From contig OY754982.1 in NCBI GenBank assembly GCA_963576475.1, positions 20,908,217 through 20,972,216 on the forward strand: a DNA stretch of 64,000 bases, in the 5' to 3' direction. This stretch comes from Molanna angustata. Taxonomy: Eukaryota > Arthropoda > Insecta > Trichoptera > Molannidae. The notes below the pieces were generated by a model that worked only from the letters and a program-made list of their open reading frames with translations, had not been told where the DNA came from and did no database searches. Every line of letters starts with the position of its first letter. The first letter of the stretch is position 1. Both the position numbers and the translations under genes were made by a program. Positions 45,585 to 56,784 of this stretch are shown here, one piece after another.

Positions 45585-45712
45585 GATATTAATCGTCTCA
45601 GAGATCCAGAATGAAAACACAATTAAAAACTGTGTCTCCACCGGGAATCGAACCCGGGACCTTTGGATCAGCAGTCAGATACCCAACCAACTGAGCCACA
45701 AAGGCCGACAGT
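45585..45712 (-). mobile_element. tRNA-headed SINE, family 3
   Basis: On the minus strand: GTCGGCCTTTGTGGCTCAGT (A-box region), CTGACTGCTGATCCAAAGGT, B box GGGTTCGATTCCCGG. It ends about 45585 after a shortened body. Pairs with the 19.53-kb copy. Confidence 0.8.
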
Positions 45713-45823
45713 AAATGCATGTAAAGGTATTATTCATTACAACGTTGTCCGATTTTAATGATTTTTTTTGTATTAAGAAAGGGGTTACCTCAGAGGTGGT
45801 TCCATATAAATTTGGTCTAGATC

Positions 45824-46004
45824 AGGGGGTCAAGTCTAGTCTAACCGGCGAAATCAAAACCCTCGTGATTATCCATATCATGGATATAATTATTATATGT
45901 ATGACATCTAAAGATATTATAGAACTCCATATAATAATTATATCCATGATATGGGTAATCGTGAGGGTTTTGATTTCGCCTGTTGGATTAGACTTGCTCC
46001 CCTT
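45824..46004. mobile_element. MITE of the CAGGGG family, copy 1
   Basis: Inverted termini ATCAGGGGGTCAAGTCTAG and TTAGACTTGCTCCCC with ~75-bp arms (CGGCGAAATCAAAACCCTCG, CATATCATGGATATAATTAT). Spacer about 30 bp. Copies at 50.57 and 56.40 kb. Confidence 0.85.
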
Positions 46005-46019
46005 TACCACCACCACGTG

Positions 46020-46870
46020 TGATGGAATCCATGACGAATAATATAACTTTTCAATTCTTATGAGGACATAAATGATAATTTTTGTACATTTAATTCGGTA
46101 TATTAGTATGTATTACCTCCTTTTTCATGGTCACAATCATATGATTAGTTTGCACCTAGCACTCCATCTCTCCACATAGGTATCACATCTGTTGTCTGCC
46201 AGCCTCTCAATCTCATCTCTCGTTAGCTGCTACAGCGCACACCACTAATCACCTGGTCCATATAATTGTCTCTAGGGCGACCTCTTTAGTTTTTGTTTTC
46301 CGTCATTCCCTCGGCGAAAGTACAAGCAGTACCTACTTACCAACTTGATAAAAATACAATAATAAACAGAATGATTACACCAATGAGGAAATTGTGAATG
46401 ATCGTATACCTAATAATTATTTGATAATGTAATACACCTACCATTAATAATACAAACAATTATGTTAATCGTCATTCTGTATACCTAACTGTGATCGATA
46501 AATATGGAGTAAACATTTTAACTTTACAAATATAAATATGATTTCAAGTATAAATAATTTAAATAAATATTAATAAAATGGCCAATGACTCCATCTATAT
46601 CTTAAAATAAAACATTAGTTGGATCTGTTACTGTCCCATACTTATCAATATCATCACATTTGTTTGTATTATAATCCATTATAAGCAGAGTCTTATTAAA
46701 AATTCATATATTCAGATCATTCAATTAATATAGTTCACACCTAGAATTAACTGTAAATATCGGGAATGTTCACATCAATTTATTTCTCTTTATTAAACAT
46801 ATATCCTCACCATATTATACATATATCCTCCTATTTTACATATATCCTCACCATACATAGCTAGAAATCA
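46020..46870. other. Spacer, no supported gene
   Basis: 46190-46310 looks like decayed retroelement coding DNA (TCTCTAGGGCGACCTCTTTA on the plus strand, cf. RPR motif on minus), otherwise nothing. Confidence 0.3.
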
Positions 46871-46877
46871 AGTACAA

Positions 46878-47640
46878 AAAAAAATTGCATTTATAAAATT
46901 GCATAGTTATGAATGTTTACATACACAAAAATATATAACTGGTTCTTCTCCATGTGAAAATATACTTCAAATAGAATCTGAAATTTATCTTGGTATGAAA
47001 ATTGACAAACACTTTAATTGGCAACCACATATTCTATCATTTTGTAATAAACTTGGAAATATATTAGCTAAACTATATGTTTAAAGAAATATTTTTCCGT
47101 ATACAGTATTATAGCTGATTTATACACCACTTGCTGAATCCTTAATTCTATACGGCATAGAGGTATGGGGTAAATCATTTTAAACGCATGTAGACAAAGT
47201 CAAATCATTACAAGCGAGATAGTTAAAACTAATAATACCCAAATCAGATTTATCTAAATGTAAAGATAATGATGAAATGATATTCAGTGTAACAGGAATA
47301 CTCCCAGTTAACAAATTATACACTTATCGAGTAATGTTAAATCATAACAATATAATATACGTAATTCCACACAAGTTGTGCAAAATAAATTGATAATACC
47401 CAAATGGACAAACTATTAAGGTAAAAGGACACTGAAAGTAAGCATACCGAAAATATTTAACACCCTTCCGAGTGGTATGGATAAACTTGATAATATATCC
47501 TCAGTTAAAACTATATTTAAAAAAAAATATTGTAGAAAGTAATTAAAAACATTTCACACATTTAAAAGTACTTAGTAATTAAATTAAAAACATGTATCCC
47601 ATCTTATAATTTTAATACTGTAACTTAAGGAATGAAACAT
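46878..47640 (+). mobile_element. Non-LTR retrotransposon C-terminal half, many stops
   Basis: Reads IESEIYLGMKIDKHFNWQPH, CNKLGNILAKLYV, PLAESLILYGIEVWG, THVDKVKSLQAR, KDNDEMIFSVTGILPVNKLY and similar, with at least six stops. The YLGMxIDxxxxWxxHI...YGIxxWG pattern identifies the region after the palm of a Jockey/CR1-like reverse transcriptase. Old copy. Confidence 0.82.
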
Positions 47641-48024
47641 GTACTTGACCTATGTACTTGATAGATGTGCTTAAAACATGAGCAGAGTGCATGGAAATGG
47701 CAAGTGTGGTAATTTTAGCAGATTGAAGAGATAGGTCGTGATTTGACAGAAAAACGACGTTATTTTTTAGGTTAATCGTGTAGCTCAATATATGTGACGT
47801 TTAAATGAATTTTTAGCACAACGATAAGTTCGCTGGACTAAATCACTGGAACACTTATTTTAATATAAATTTGTAATTTAATTCTAGATTTGCTGTCAGT
47901 TCCCTAAGCAATTATTGGTCAACGTTAGAAGCTTGTTGAGATCAATTTTGTTATCCTAATATGTGGAAGGAGTAAAGGAAAAAGGAGTGGTTTAATTTAA
48001 AAATAAATCCTTATTTCCACCCAC

Positions 48025-48145
48025 TCCTGGACGAAAGATTCCTCCGTTCCCTTTCATGTCGCTCTGTCCTGTGCAGTCTGCTTCCAGGACACGCCAGCAT
48101 ATAGATTTATGCATTCTTCCATCTCAGGTTGCTTTACACCCTAAA
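48025..48145 (-). mobile_element. Non-LTR retrotransposon 3' coding remnant
   Basis: The minus strand reads RPEMEECINLYAGVSWKQTA, QDRAT, a stop, KGTEESFVQEWVE. This is the AQDRxxWKxxEEAFVQEW ending of RTE-like elements. Confidence 0.65.
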
Positions 48146-48489
48146 ATAAGTAAGTAATTAAAGAAATATAATTTCTTCACTACTGTGACGTTCACATAGG
48201 TAATTGAATTTGAAGATTGACCGTTTTTTTTTTAATTTGCGTCACATTTTTAAAATTAGTTGCATGTAACACATGAGATCCAACTGTCGATGGCGATAGT
48301 ATGTATGTATAATTGAAGAATACGTACCAAACTATGAACACTTAAACACGAATTGTCGGAAACAAAACATGTAGTTATGTATGTCAGGTTATGAAAGTAT
48401 GGAAGTCAGTCCTTTTTTATTATCCGGAATATGAAAACAGCATGATGGTATGTATGTATGTTTGGAGATTAAGTACCTATTACATGGAA

Positions 48490-49140
48490 AAATAAAGTAA
48501 AAATTTAAAAGTTGATAACCCCTGACTGAAACGAAAATTCAAAATTCTGAGTATAAAAGTTTTGTAGACCTATAAATTCTGAAATTTTGGGCTTTGTAAA
48601 TTGAGCGGAGCAAAAGTTATAAGGAGACGGACGGACACACACACACACACACCCTGACACAGACAGACACACTAAATGTTCTACTCCGAATTCTGAATAA
48701 ATTCATAAGTATATGGAACATATATGCTGCGAAGCCTCTAAGTTGGTGTTTTTTGACTTTAAAGTTGGCAAAACTGTGAAAAATATAGACCGTGCATACA
48801 AATCTCGCGTATCTTGGGTTGATACTTTATTTATTTATTTATTTAGGGACAAATACAGTCTTAAAATACTAAAATAGAATAATACATTATAAAATAATAA
48901 CAAACAGACCAATTACATAAGTCCACAGATATTAAATATGAAACATTTTAAACATTATAAATTTAGATATAACTAAGATTTACTGTATGTTTGCCAGTGA
49001 CGGGAAAGGAAGGGAAGAGAAAAATAGGATGGGAAAAGGATTGTGACAGTTAAATTATTGTTATATACTTTGTCGATATGTTAAGAGAACAAAGTTCTAT
49101 TGAAAAAATCGACAGTTGGGTTATCTCCAAAATAATGATT
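48490..49140 (-). repeat. Interspersed repeat D, copy 2, split by a nested insertion
   Basis: Opposite orientation to 40.33-41.0 kb: AAAGTTGATAACCCCTGACT, AATTCAAAATTCTGAGTA, TTCTACTCCGAATTCTGAAT, GCGAAGCCTCTAAGTTGGTG, GTATCTTGGGTTGATACTTT, then after the insertion ATACTTTGTCGATATGTTAA and AAATCGACAGTTGGGTTA. Includes (CA)n at 48640-48655. Confidence 0.82.
48829..49064 (-). mobile_element. 236-bp retroposed fragment with 7-bp TSD and ATTT tail
   Basis: Flanked by ATACTTT (48822-48828 and 49065-49071), which occurs once in uninterrupted copies of repeat D. The plus strand starts ATTTATTTATTTATTTAGGG, i.e. a (TAAA)n 3' tail on the minus strand. The body has no coding sequence. Probably a 5'-truncated LINE 3' UTR. 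Confidence 0.85.
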
Positions 49141-49144
49141 CATT

Positions 49145-49935
49145 TAACAAAGGAATCAATTTTCACAACGACAGCTGTGAATTATGACGTTTCAATTGAA
49201 TGTGCTCTCGTAAATATATTATCCGCCTACCTTCGCATGATTGATTCAGTATGGTAATCGCATCATTATTGTCACAAAGATAAAGTCAACGGGGCGAATT
49301 CCTTTAGCGGTTTGGATGCGTCGGCTGGTTCTTCGTTTGCTTACTCATTTAACGGCTCGGGAAGGTGTCAGATTAATGCAGAAATTAATTAGTAATTTGG
49401 GTTGGTACGACAACAAGAGCGGAACGATCTTATCTCGAAGGTGGCTGCTGGCTGGACCAGGGAGATCACGCTCTGATATATGGCAGCAATTATATGCCCG
49501 CACCAGCTCCTTGGTGTTTCATAAGATATACACCCAAAATGTATCGTTAAACATATCCGGTTACACGTTTGTATGCATGTTTGTAGGATGCTAGAGTGCG
49601 TAATGGTACCCTATTACAAAGTCGTTTTCTGGTTTGTTTTGGGGTAAACAGTATTCTAAAATGATTTAGGTAGGTACCACAATGTATTACCTATACTTTT
49701 TTAATTTAGGTAGTTAATAGTGTAAGATCCCACGAACCTAGACTTACGTCATTTTGTATAGTAGACCCACACTATTTTTGGAGTAGGTATAATTTTTTTT
49801 ATGTACGTTTATTATTTTTGAAGTCAACATGCTACCATAACTAGAGGATTACACACACATTTAAAATTATATTTATAATGTAGTTATATTTTTAAACCAT
49901 AAGTACAATGGAAATGTTAATTTAGTTCAGTTATT
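49145..49935. other. Spacer with one unassigned open frame (49241-49594, plus)
   Basis: A frame of about 117 codons (IVTKIKSTGRIPLAVWMRRL, TAREGVRLMQKLISNLGWYD, RRWLLAGPGRSRSDIWQQLY) lies in DNA less AT-rich than its surroundings. I recognise no family; it may be a decayed exon, a repeat or chance. Confidence 0.3.
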
Positions 49936-49939
49936 TTTT

Positions 49940-50135
49940 TTTTAATTAACAAATGGATGTTTTTTTTTTCTTTTGTTTGTCTTTTATGCTTTTTTTTTCC
50001 TCTGTTATTCTTTTTTTATTTGTATGTATACCTACCTAATTTTTAAATAATGTATATTTGATATGGTTTGTGTTGCATTGCACCCCCTTGCTCACGAACT
50101 GAAATGAAATCTTATTATTTATTTTTTTACTAAAC
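49940..50135 (+). mobile_element. Retrotransposon 3' UTR, second copy
   Basis: TCTGTTATTCTTTTTTTATT, GATATGGTTTGTGTTGCATT, GCACCCCCTTGCTCACGAAC, TGAAATGAAATCTTATTATT match the end of the element at 36.89-37.43 kb. Only the UTR is present (5' truncated). Confidence 0.82.
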
Positions 50136-50282
50136 ATCTTGTTTTTTTATTAAACATCTTGTTTATACAAAATACATAATGATATAATATATTAAAATTG
50201 TTGCATTACCTCATCAAAAAGATTAAAACCTTGTGCTCGATGAGGGAATCATTTGAGATTAGATAATAGTTACCTACAATAT

Positions 50283-50465
50283 GATGGGTCGATGGCAGAG
50301 CGGTTAGCGCGCTGGGCTAGCAATCCAGTGGTCGCGAGTTTGAATCCTGCCTCGACCGATTTCGTTCACCTATAGGACAAGCATTTATGCTTATTTTAGG
50401 GAACGTAGGAATATGTATATGTAGGTACTTGTTTAACGAGGACATATTCATTTAAAAAAAATATA
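50283..50465 (+). mobile_element. tRNA-headed SINE, family 1, full-length
   Basis: The head folds as a tRNA: acceptor GGTCGA with TCGACC, A box TGGCAGAGCGGTTAGCGC, anticodon arm CTGGG-CTAGCAA-TCCAG (anticodon AGC, alanine-like), B box GAGTTTGAATCCTG. Then the family body CGATTTCGTTCACC, GCTTATTTTAGGGAACGTAG, AACGAGGACATATTCATTT and an A-rich end. A real tRNA gene is unlikely because the unit recurs with this body. Confidence 0.88.
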
Positions 50466-50566
50466 TACAACGGTGAAAAAAAAAAATAAAAAAATCAAAT
50501 ATACCTACATAAAAAAAAACAATAGAAAACGGGAATATCGAAATGATTTTGGTTATATCATCATAC

Positions 50567-50757
50567 ACCAGGGGGGCAAGTCTGGTTCAATCGGCGAAAT
50601 CAAAACCCTCACGATTACCCATATCATGGATATAATTATTATATGGAGTTCTATAATATCTTTAGATGTCATAGAACTCCATACGATAATTATATCCATG
50701 ATATGGATAATCACTAGGGTTTTGATTTCGCCGGTCGTACCAGACTTGCCCCCCAGT
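50567..50757. mobile_element. MITE of the CAGGGG family, copy 2 (best preserved)
   Basis: Termini CCAGGGGGGCAAGTCTGG and CCAGACTTGCCCCCCAG; arms continue CGGCGAAATCAAAACCCTC, CATATCATGGATATAATTAT and their mirror. Arms ~90 bp, so the whole unit folds back. No coding. Confidence 0.88.
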
Positions 50758-50759
50758 TT

Positions 50760-51400
50760 AGATTGTGAAATTTTCTTTCAGTCTTTGATTGAACCTTTTA
50801 AAATCATTAATATATTATTAATGTTATCATTATCATAATTTCGTGTTAACTATTTCAACAATAGGTATTAGATATTTTGATTATTTTCAAATCAATGTTA
50901 TATTAATATTAAAAAAATTCCAATATTTTTTTCACGGGGATCAATTGATTAATTTGCTTCATAATTATTATTTTCATTTAAAATATTTTATTTTCACAAG
51001 AAACCTCCTCCTTTTCCCGTATGAAAACGGGTATCGAAAAAATGTTGAGTGAAAAAAATACATTAAAAACGACAAAAGAAAATCTCTATAGTCAAAGTTC
51101 AGATCATAAAGTGGTTTCTTAGAAATTTAATATTATGACCGTTTCAAAATTCTTTTCATGTATTTATTATGACATTAAGTTGATCGTTAAATGAATGATA
51201 TATTATTTACGCACACAATTTTATAAGGGTAACTATATCAAATAATAATACATACAATAATAATGACTTTTATTGAGACCTTCGTGCATTTTTATTGTGT
51301 AGGTGGCCGAATTATTTTAGTGCCGGCTATTAACTTTCAATGGGTGAATAATTTGGAACGATAAATTAAAAGATGATTTTTACATTAAACTATCGTGAAA
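50760..51400. other. Spacer, no feature recognised
   Basis: AT-rich; nothing supported. Confidence 0.4.
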
Positions 51401-51408
51401 CAAGTTAA

Positions 51409-51995
51409 GGGGGGGACTGCTGCCATCGTACCTATTTTTTCAATTTGAATTTGCGTCATTACTACAAAACGAATCATTTTGAAAAAAATAACCTAGTTAG
51501 TTTGGATATTAATAAATAAAAATAAACCTTAATTTTTTAATTATGTTCTGTATATATTCTTGTAGGAAAATAATAAGCATACCCCAATTTTTGACATTTA
51601 TCTTAAATTTCTAAAAAACTATAAGGTATAGAGCATTATATTTTTTTATAAATTAAAGAAGATCAAAATATCTGGAAAATACGATGTAACGTTGCATTAA
51701 TGCATCAGGTTAAGTTAATAAACCAAAAAAACTTATATTTTGCAATGGCGCTGAATGGAAAATAAATGTTTTTTAGGTTAGCGTAGTTTTATCAAAAATA
51801 TAAGATAAACGTTGAAAATCGGGAAATGCCATTATTTTTCAACAAGAATTTATACAGAACATTATCAAAAATTAAAGATACATTTTTCTTTATGAATATC
51901 CAAACTATCTAAATTATTTTTTTCAAAACGATTTGATAAGAAATAATGATGGTATATCAAATTGAAAAATAGGTATGTTGGCAGCAGTCCCCCCC
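51409..51995. mobile_element. piggyBac-type MITE, TTAA target duplication
   Basis: 587 bp with termini GGGGGGGACTGCTGCC and GGCAGCAGTCCCCCCC, exactly flanked by TTAA (51405-51408 and 51996-51999). Inverted similarity continues inward (CCTATTTTTTCAATTTGA with TCAAATTGAAAAATAGG). TTAA duplication and G/C-run termini are diagnostic of piggyBac-like elements. No transposase. Confidence 0.92.
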
Positions 51996-52361
51996 TTAAT
52001 ATAAACTAACTTATATTTTTATGATTATGTATTGAATATATTGTATATAATAAATACTCAATTCATATTAAAGTAAAATTAATAGATATATGTATTATGT
52101 GTCCTTACAAGATGAATGAAACTCGTGTTATACTCCACGTATATAACATAAAAAAAAACAAAATTCGGTAGGTATAAAAAAATATAAAAATTTTCAACGA
52201 CACTATGATTAATAAAAGAAATAGCTAAAATTAATAAATAAATATTCCTAGTATAAGTAACGTTTGTCTTATTTATAAGTTAATAATATATTGAGCAATT
52301 CAAAGAACTAATTATTATATTTTTTTTCATCTGTATTAATCATGGTCGCCCTATACATTTA

Positions 52362-53840
52362 ATACATTTTGTTTTGTATCGATATATACCTATATAATAT
52401 GTACTGTTGATATCTATTATTGTTGTAAAATGTTAGACTAAGTAAACTCTGTATTTATGTCGCTCACAAAAATGTGATTATATTTAACCTCGATACAGGT
52501 TTTTTCCTAGTGAGATTGAATACATTTGTTTTGTATAGATATATACCTATATAATATGTACATATGTACTGTTGATATCTATTATTGTTGTAAAATGTTA
52601 GACTAAGTAAACTCTGTATTTATGTCGCTCACAAAAATGTGATTATATTTAACCTCGATACAGGTTTTTTCCTAGTGAGGTTGAATACATTTGTTTTGTA
52701 TAGATATATACCTATATAATATGTACATACTGTTGATATCTATTATTGTTGTAAAATGTTAGACTAGGTAAACTCTGTATTTATGTCGCTCACAAAAATG
52801 TGATTATATTTAACCTCGATACAGGTTTTTTCCTAGTGAGGTTGAATACATTTGTTTTGTATAGATATATACCTATATAATATGTACATACTGTTGATAT
52901 CTATTATTGTTGTAAAATGTTAGACTAAGTAAACTCTGTATTTATGTCGCTCACAAAAATGTGATTATATTTAACCTCGATACAGGTTTTTTCCTAGTGA
53001 GGTTGAATACATTTGTTTTGTATAGATATATACCTATATAATATGTACATATGTACTGTTGATATCTATTATTGTTGTAAAATGTTAGACTAAGTAAACT
53101 CTGTATTTATGTCGCTCACAAAAATGTGATTATATTTAACCTCGATACAGGTTTTTTCCTAGTGAGGTTGAATACATTTGTTTTGTATAGATATATACCT
53201 ATATAATATGTACATACTGTTGATATCTATTATTGTTGTAAAATGTTAGACTAAGTAAACTCTGTATTTATGTCGCTCACAAAAATGTGATTATATTTAA
53301 CCTCGATACAGGTTTTTTCCTAGTGAGGTTGAATACATTTGTTTTGTATAGATATATACCTATATAATATGTACATACTGTTGATATCTATTATTGTTGT
53401 AAAATGTTAGACTAAGTAAACTCTGTATTTATGTCGCTCACAAAAATGTGATTATATTTAACCTCGATACAGGTTTTTTCCTAGTGAGGTTGAATACATT
53501 TGTTTTGTATAGATATATACCTATATAATATGTACATATGTACTGTTGATATCTATTATTGTTGTAAAATGTTAGACTAAGTAAACTCTGTATTTATGTC
53601 GCTCACAAAAATGTGATTATATTTAACCTCGATACAGGTTTTTTCCTAGTGAGGTTGAATACATTTGTTTTGTATAGATATATACCTATATAATTTGTAC
53701 ATATGTACTGTTGATATCTATTATTGTAGTTAAATGTTAGACTAAGTAAACTCTGTATTTATGTCGCTCACAAAAATGTGATTATATTTAACCTCGATAC
53801 AGGTTTTTTCCTAGTGAGGTTGAATACATTTGTGTATTAA
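52362..53840 (+). repeat. Nine-copy satellite, 161/165-bp monomers
   Basis: Monomers, marked by CTGTTGATATCTATTATTGT, start at 52404, 52569, 52730, 52891, 53056, 53217, 53378, 53543 and 53708 (spacings 165, 161, 161, 165, 161, 161, 165, 165). The 4-bp difference is ATGT in GTACATATGTACTG versus GTACATACTG. Each monomer carries AACCTC...ACAGGTTTTTTCCTAGT...GAGGTT, a perfect 6-bp stem around the conserved loop (the first copy has GAGATT). Monomers are nearly identical. The last copy has a few private changes (TAATTTGTAC, TTGTAGTTAAATG). Confidence 0.97.
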
Positions 53841-53887
53841 TTTTCAAAATATTATTTGTTAGATGAAATAAATAAATAAATAAAATA
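53841..53887 (+). mobile_element. Retroelement-like 3' tail closing the satellite
   Basis: After the last stem-loop, about 30 bp of unique sequence leads to GATGAAATAAATAAATAAAT at 53862-53881. The arrangement stem-loop, short spacer, AATA-type tail is that of the other tails in the window. Confidence 0.6.
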
Positions 53888-53889
53888 TT

Positions 53890-54660
53890 AATGTATACTA
53901 GTGTAACATAAAACATAATATTACATAGTTGAAATGAGACCAGAAATCATAGTTATTTTGGCTGAAAATATGGTTAGTTAGATAAAATTGAAATTTAGCG
54001 ATAAACCCGCAGAGTATGTAAGAATATTTTCACATCACAATACAACGATATTTTTTTTTTGCTTTATATGGCAATTCACCTTAATTAGAGTGCTATATGT
54101 TATTTCCTCTTATATTTTTTATGTTAATTATTCGACAGGTAGGTATATGTATATCTTTTTTTCTTGTTTTTTGTATGTATTTATTTTCATGTTTTAATAT
54201 TGTTTTATTTTTTGTATGTGTAAAAGCCTATTTATAAATAATTAAATAAGAAATAATAAAGACTGTTGTTTTCTTATTTTATATCAAAGGTAGGTACAGA
54301 AAGTCGATAGACATTATATTACTATAATATTTATGGTCGATTGTTATATATCATAACACTTGGGTATATATAAATTTTGGGTTAATCAAATTAGTTGTAA
54401 ATACAAAATTCAACACGCCCTGAATTAATTGGTAAATGAATTAATAGTTATGAACTAATTAAGATCAAATATTCATCTACCAAATTTATTATACGACACA
54501 CTATGTAGAAAGGAATTCATTATTTTTATTGGATTGTTTTTATCACCAAATACTAAATGCATTTTTGTAAAGTGGTATAGGATAAAAAAAATATTTAAAA
54601 TTGGATAAACAGGATTTAAAAAAAAACAAGTTTTGGGGGAGAATAGAAATGTTTTCAAAT
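53890..54660. other. Spacer, no feature recognised
   Basis: AT-rich; short open frames without motifs. Confidence 0.4.
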
Positions 54661-54664
54661 TATT

Positions 54665-54968
54665 TAGTTTGTCTACGGACAATCCTTGATGAAACTCCAT
54701 AATGACATAGAATAAACAATAATTTATTTTGTCTACGGACAATCCTTGATGAAACTCCATAATGACATAGAATAAAGAACTAATTTAGTCTGTCTACGGA
54801 CAATCCTTGATGAAACTCCTTAATGACATAGAGTAAAGCACTAATTTGTTTTGTCTACGGACAATCCTTGATTAAACTCTTTAATGACATAGAGTAAAGC
54901 ATTAATTTGTTTTGTCTACGGACAATCTTTGATGAATCTTCATAATGACATAGAGTAAAGCACTTATT
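54665..54968. repeat. 60/61-bp tandem repeat, five copies
   Basis: GTCTACGGACAATCCTTGAT occurs at 54671, 54731, 54792, 54853 and 54914 (last two slightly changed), each followed by GAAACTC, TAATGACATAGA and an AT-rich joint. Confidence 0.95.
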
Positions 54969-54969
54969 A

Positions 54970-55610
54970 TAGTTTCACTGTTTCTTTATTACCAGTTTCT
55001 CAATTTTAGGTTTCCAGCTTTTATTATTATCAAAATATATAGAGTTCCCGAAGATATTGTGTATTTTGAGATACAAAAGATATAAACTTTTGTGCTCGTT
55101 CAAAATGTAGATTTTTTTAAAATTAGAATTATAATTATTCTCTAGAACCTAATATAGTTTTCGAGTTGCAAGCGTAAAACAAAAAAAAAAACAATTAAAG
55201 ACCTTTCGGGTATACACCCTCCTACAATTCACATCTCAGTAATTTTGGTATTTTTACCTCATGAGGAACCATTCCTGAAATCAATAATACAGCCCCTCCA
55301 TACAATCTTTTCTTTGACTTGAATAAATACGCGGTTTCAAATATAATATCATTATTTCTACTCAGTCATTTCATTTTTTGTGTTGGTAAATTGTACAGCT
55401 TAAATTGAACAACAGACATCAAAAGAAAACAGCCTTGTCATTTTACATTTGTCATCACTTTTTGACGAAGAGTTGAGTTAAAGAACTCCATACTTTTCAA
55501 TTGATTTCGGCCGACTGTTTTTGTTTGGTGAAAATATCGTTGTGACATTCGCTCAGAGATTTCATTACATCTTAATCCATATGATATAAACCTGTGTTTT
55601 TTGTGAAAAT
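54970..55610. other. Spacer, no feature recognised
   Basis: Nothing supported on either strand. Confidence 0.4.
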
Positions 55611-55621
55611 ATGTGTTTATT

Positions 55622-55918
55622 CATTCTTCTTCTTTCTGTGGCATATCATGACGTTGGCATAGGCATCTCTTGAGTTAACCGGAACAGCACATCCTAAGAC
55701 TATTCTCCGATGTTTCTTAGCCATGACATCTGCATTCTACCCACTCCGCAACTACCCTCAAATTCTCTTTGCATGATGAGGTGCAGTAGACCTTTTTAAT
55801 TGGAATGGAGAATGTGTCCTAAATATGCCATGTTTCTCATTTTTATATTGGACATTATATTCTCTTCCCACGTCAGCTCTTCGCAACACTTAAGTGTTAT
55901 TGACCATATCCGTTTATC
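55622..55918 (-). mobile_element. Non-LTR retrotransposon C-terminal remnant
   Basis: The minus strand reads IKMRNMAYLGHILHSN, then a stop, LIMQREFEGSCGVGRMQMSW, LRNIGE, DVLFRL. This is the RKxxYLGHIxRxxKYxLLxLIxQGKIxGxRGxGRRxxSWLxN tail of RTE-like elements, heavily decayed. Confidence 0.7.
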
Positions 55919-56261
55919 CTTTACGGTAATTATGTAATTAAATAACTAAAAGAGAGTCTTTTTACATACTTACAGCTTGCGGTAAATAACTAGAGCATAT
56001 CACGTGGGGTGCGCAGAGGACAAATTTGTGTTTTTTTCTCGGTCGGTGTATGTGCAAACCGCCCCCCTCCGCGACGAAAATTCTCAAGTTATGACGGAAA
56101 CTATATCAATCTTCAACAATCCATTTCTTTCGTATTTCGATTTCTTTTTTACAACAGTCCTTTTGATTTAAGTATAAAGTATTTTATATATTTTATTTTT
56201 TATCTTAATTTTCCTCTCATCAGGGCTAGATCTACGATAATCAGCGCCCAGTTAAAATCGA

Positions 56262-56325
56262 AATTGCCACATGGTAATAAACTTGCCAATTACCCAGGGT
56301 GAAGGAGAGTGTTTATTTATACATT
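56262..56325 (+). mobile_element. SINE family 2 tail remnant
   Basis: TTGCCACATGGTAATAAACT and GAGAGTGTTTATTTAT match the body and end of the copies at 27.45 and 62.97 kb; no tRNA head. Confidence 0.5.
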
Positions 56326-56397
56326 TTTTCCGTAAAACAAAAAAAAATCATCAACAAAAAATTTCAGAACAAAAAGAGTAAGTAGCTCGTGGAGTCC

Positions 56398-56645
56398 TCC
56401 AGGGGGCAAGTTCTATAATATTTATTATAATATATGTAGTATTCAACTCCATAAGATAATTATATCTATGATAATTTAATAATTATAATTAATTTTATTT
56501 TAAAGAAATAATTTAAATTAATAAAATTTTATAATAATGGTGTTATTAGTATGATTATTTTTAATTTTATAATAATAAAAAAATGATTAATATGGGTTAC
56601 CATGAGGGTTTTGATTCCATCACTTGACTGGACTTAACCCCCTGG
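56398..56645. mobile_element. MITE of the CAGGGG family, copy 3 (decayed)
   Basis: Starts CCAGGGGGCAAGTT and ends GGACTTAACCCCCTGG, with TTACCATGAGGGTTTTGATT inside. The middle is expanded with AT-rich sequence. Confidence 0.7.
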
Positions 56646-56784
56646 TTACCTTTAGATCTTTCTTATGTGATTTAAGTATTAAATGTACTTACATTAGTGT
56701 AAGTACATTTAATAATTTATCGCTCGATTCTCTCTGCATAACCCCAATACGGAAACGATGTGATGGTAATTTATGAATTCTATG

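Noticed and set aside
50283..50360. A true tRNA-Ala gene
   Set aside because: The cloverleaf is plausible, but the same head with the same tRNA-unrelated body recurs at 41.09 and 61.61 kb, so it is a SINE.
52362..53840. CRISPR-like array
   Set aside because: Repeat and 'spacer' are both conserved in every unit; it is a plain satellite in a eukaryotic context.
54473..54760. Minus-strand 95-codon frame with duplicated MEFHQGLSVDK
   Set aside because: The duplication is the 60-bp tandem repeat read in one frame.
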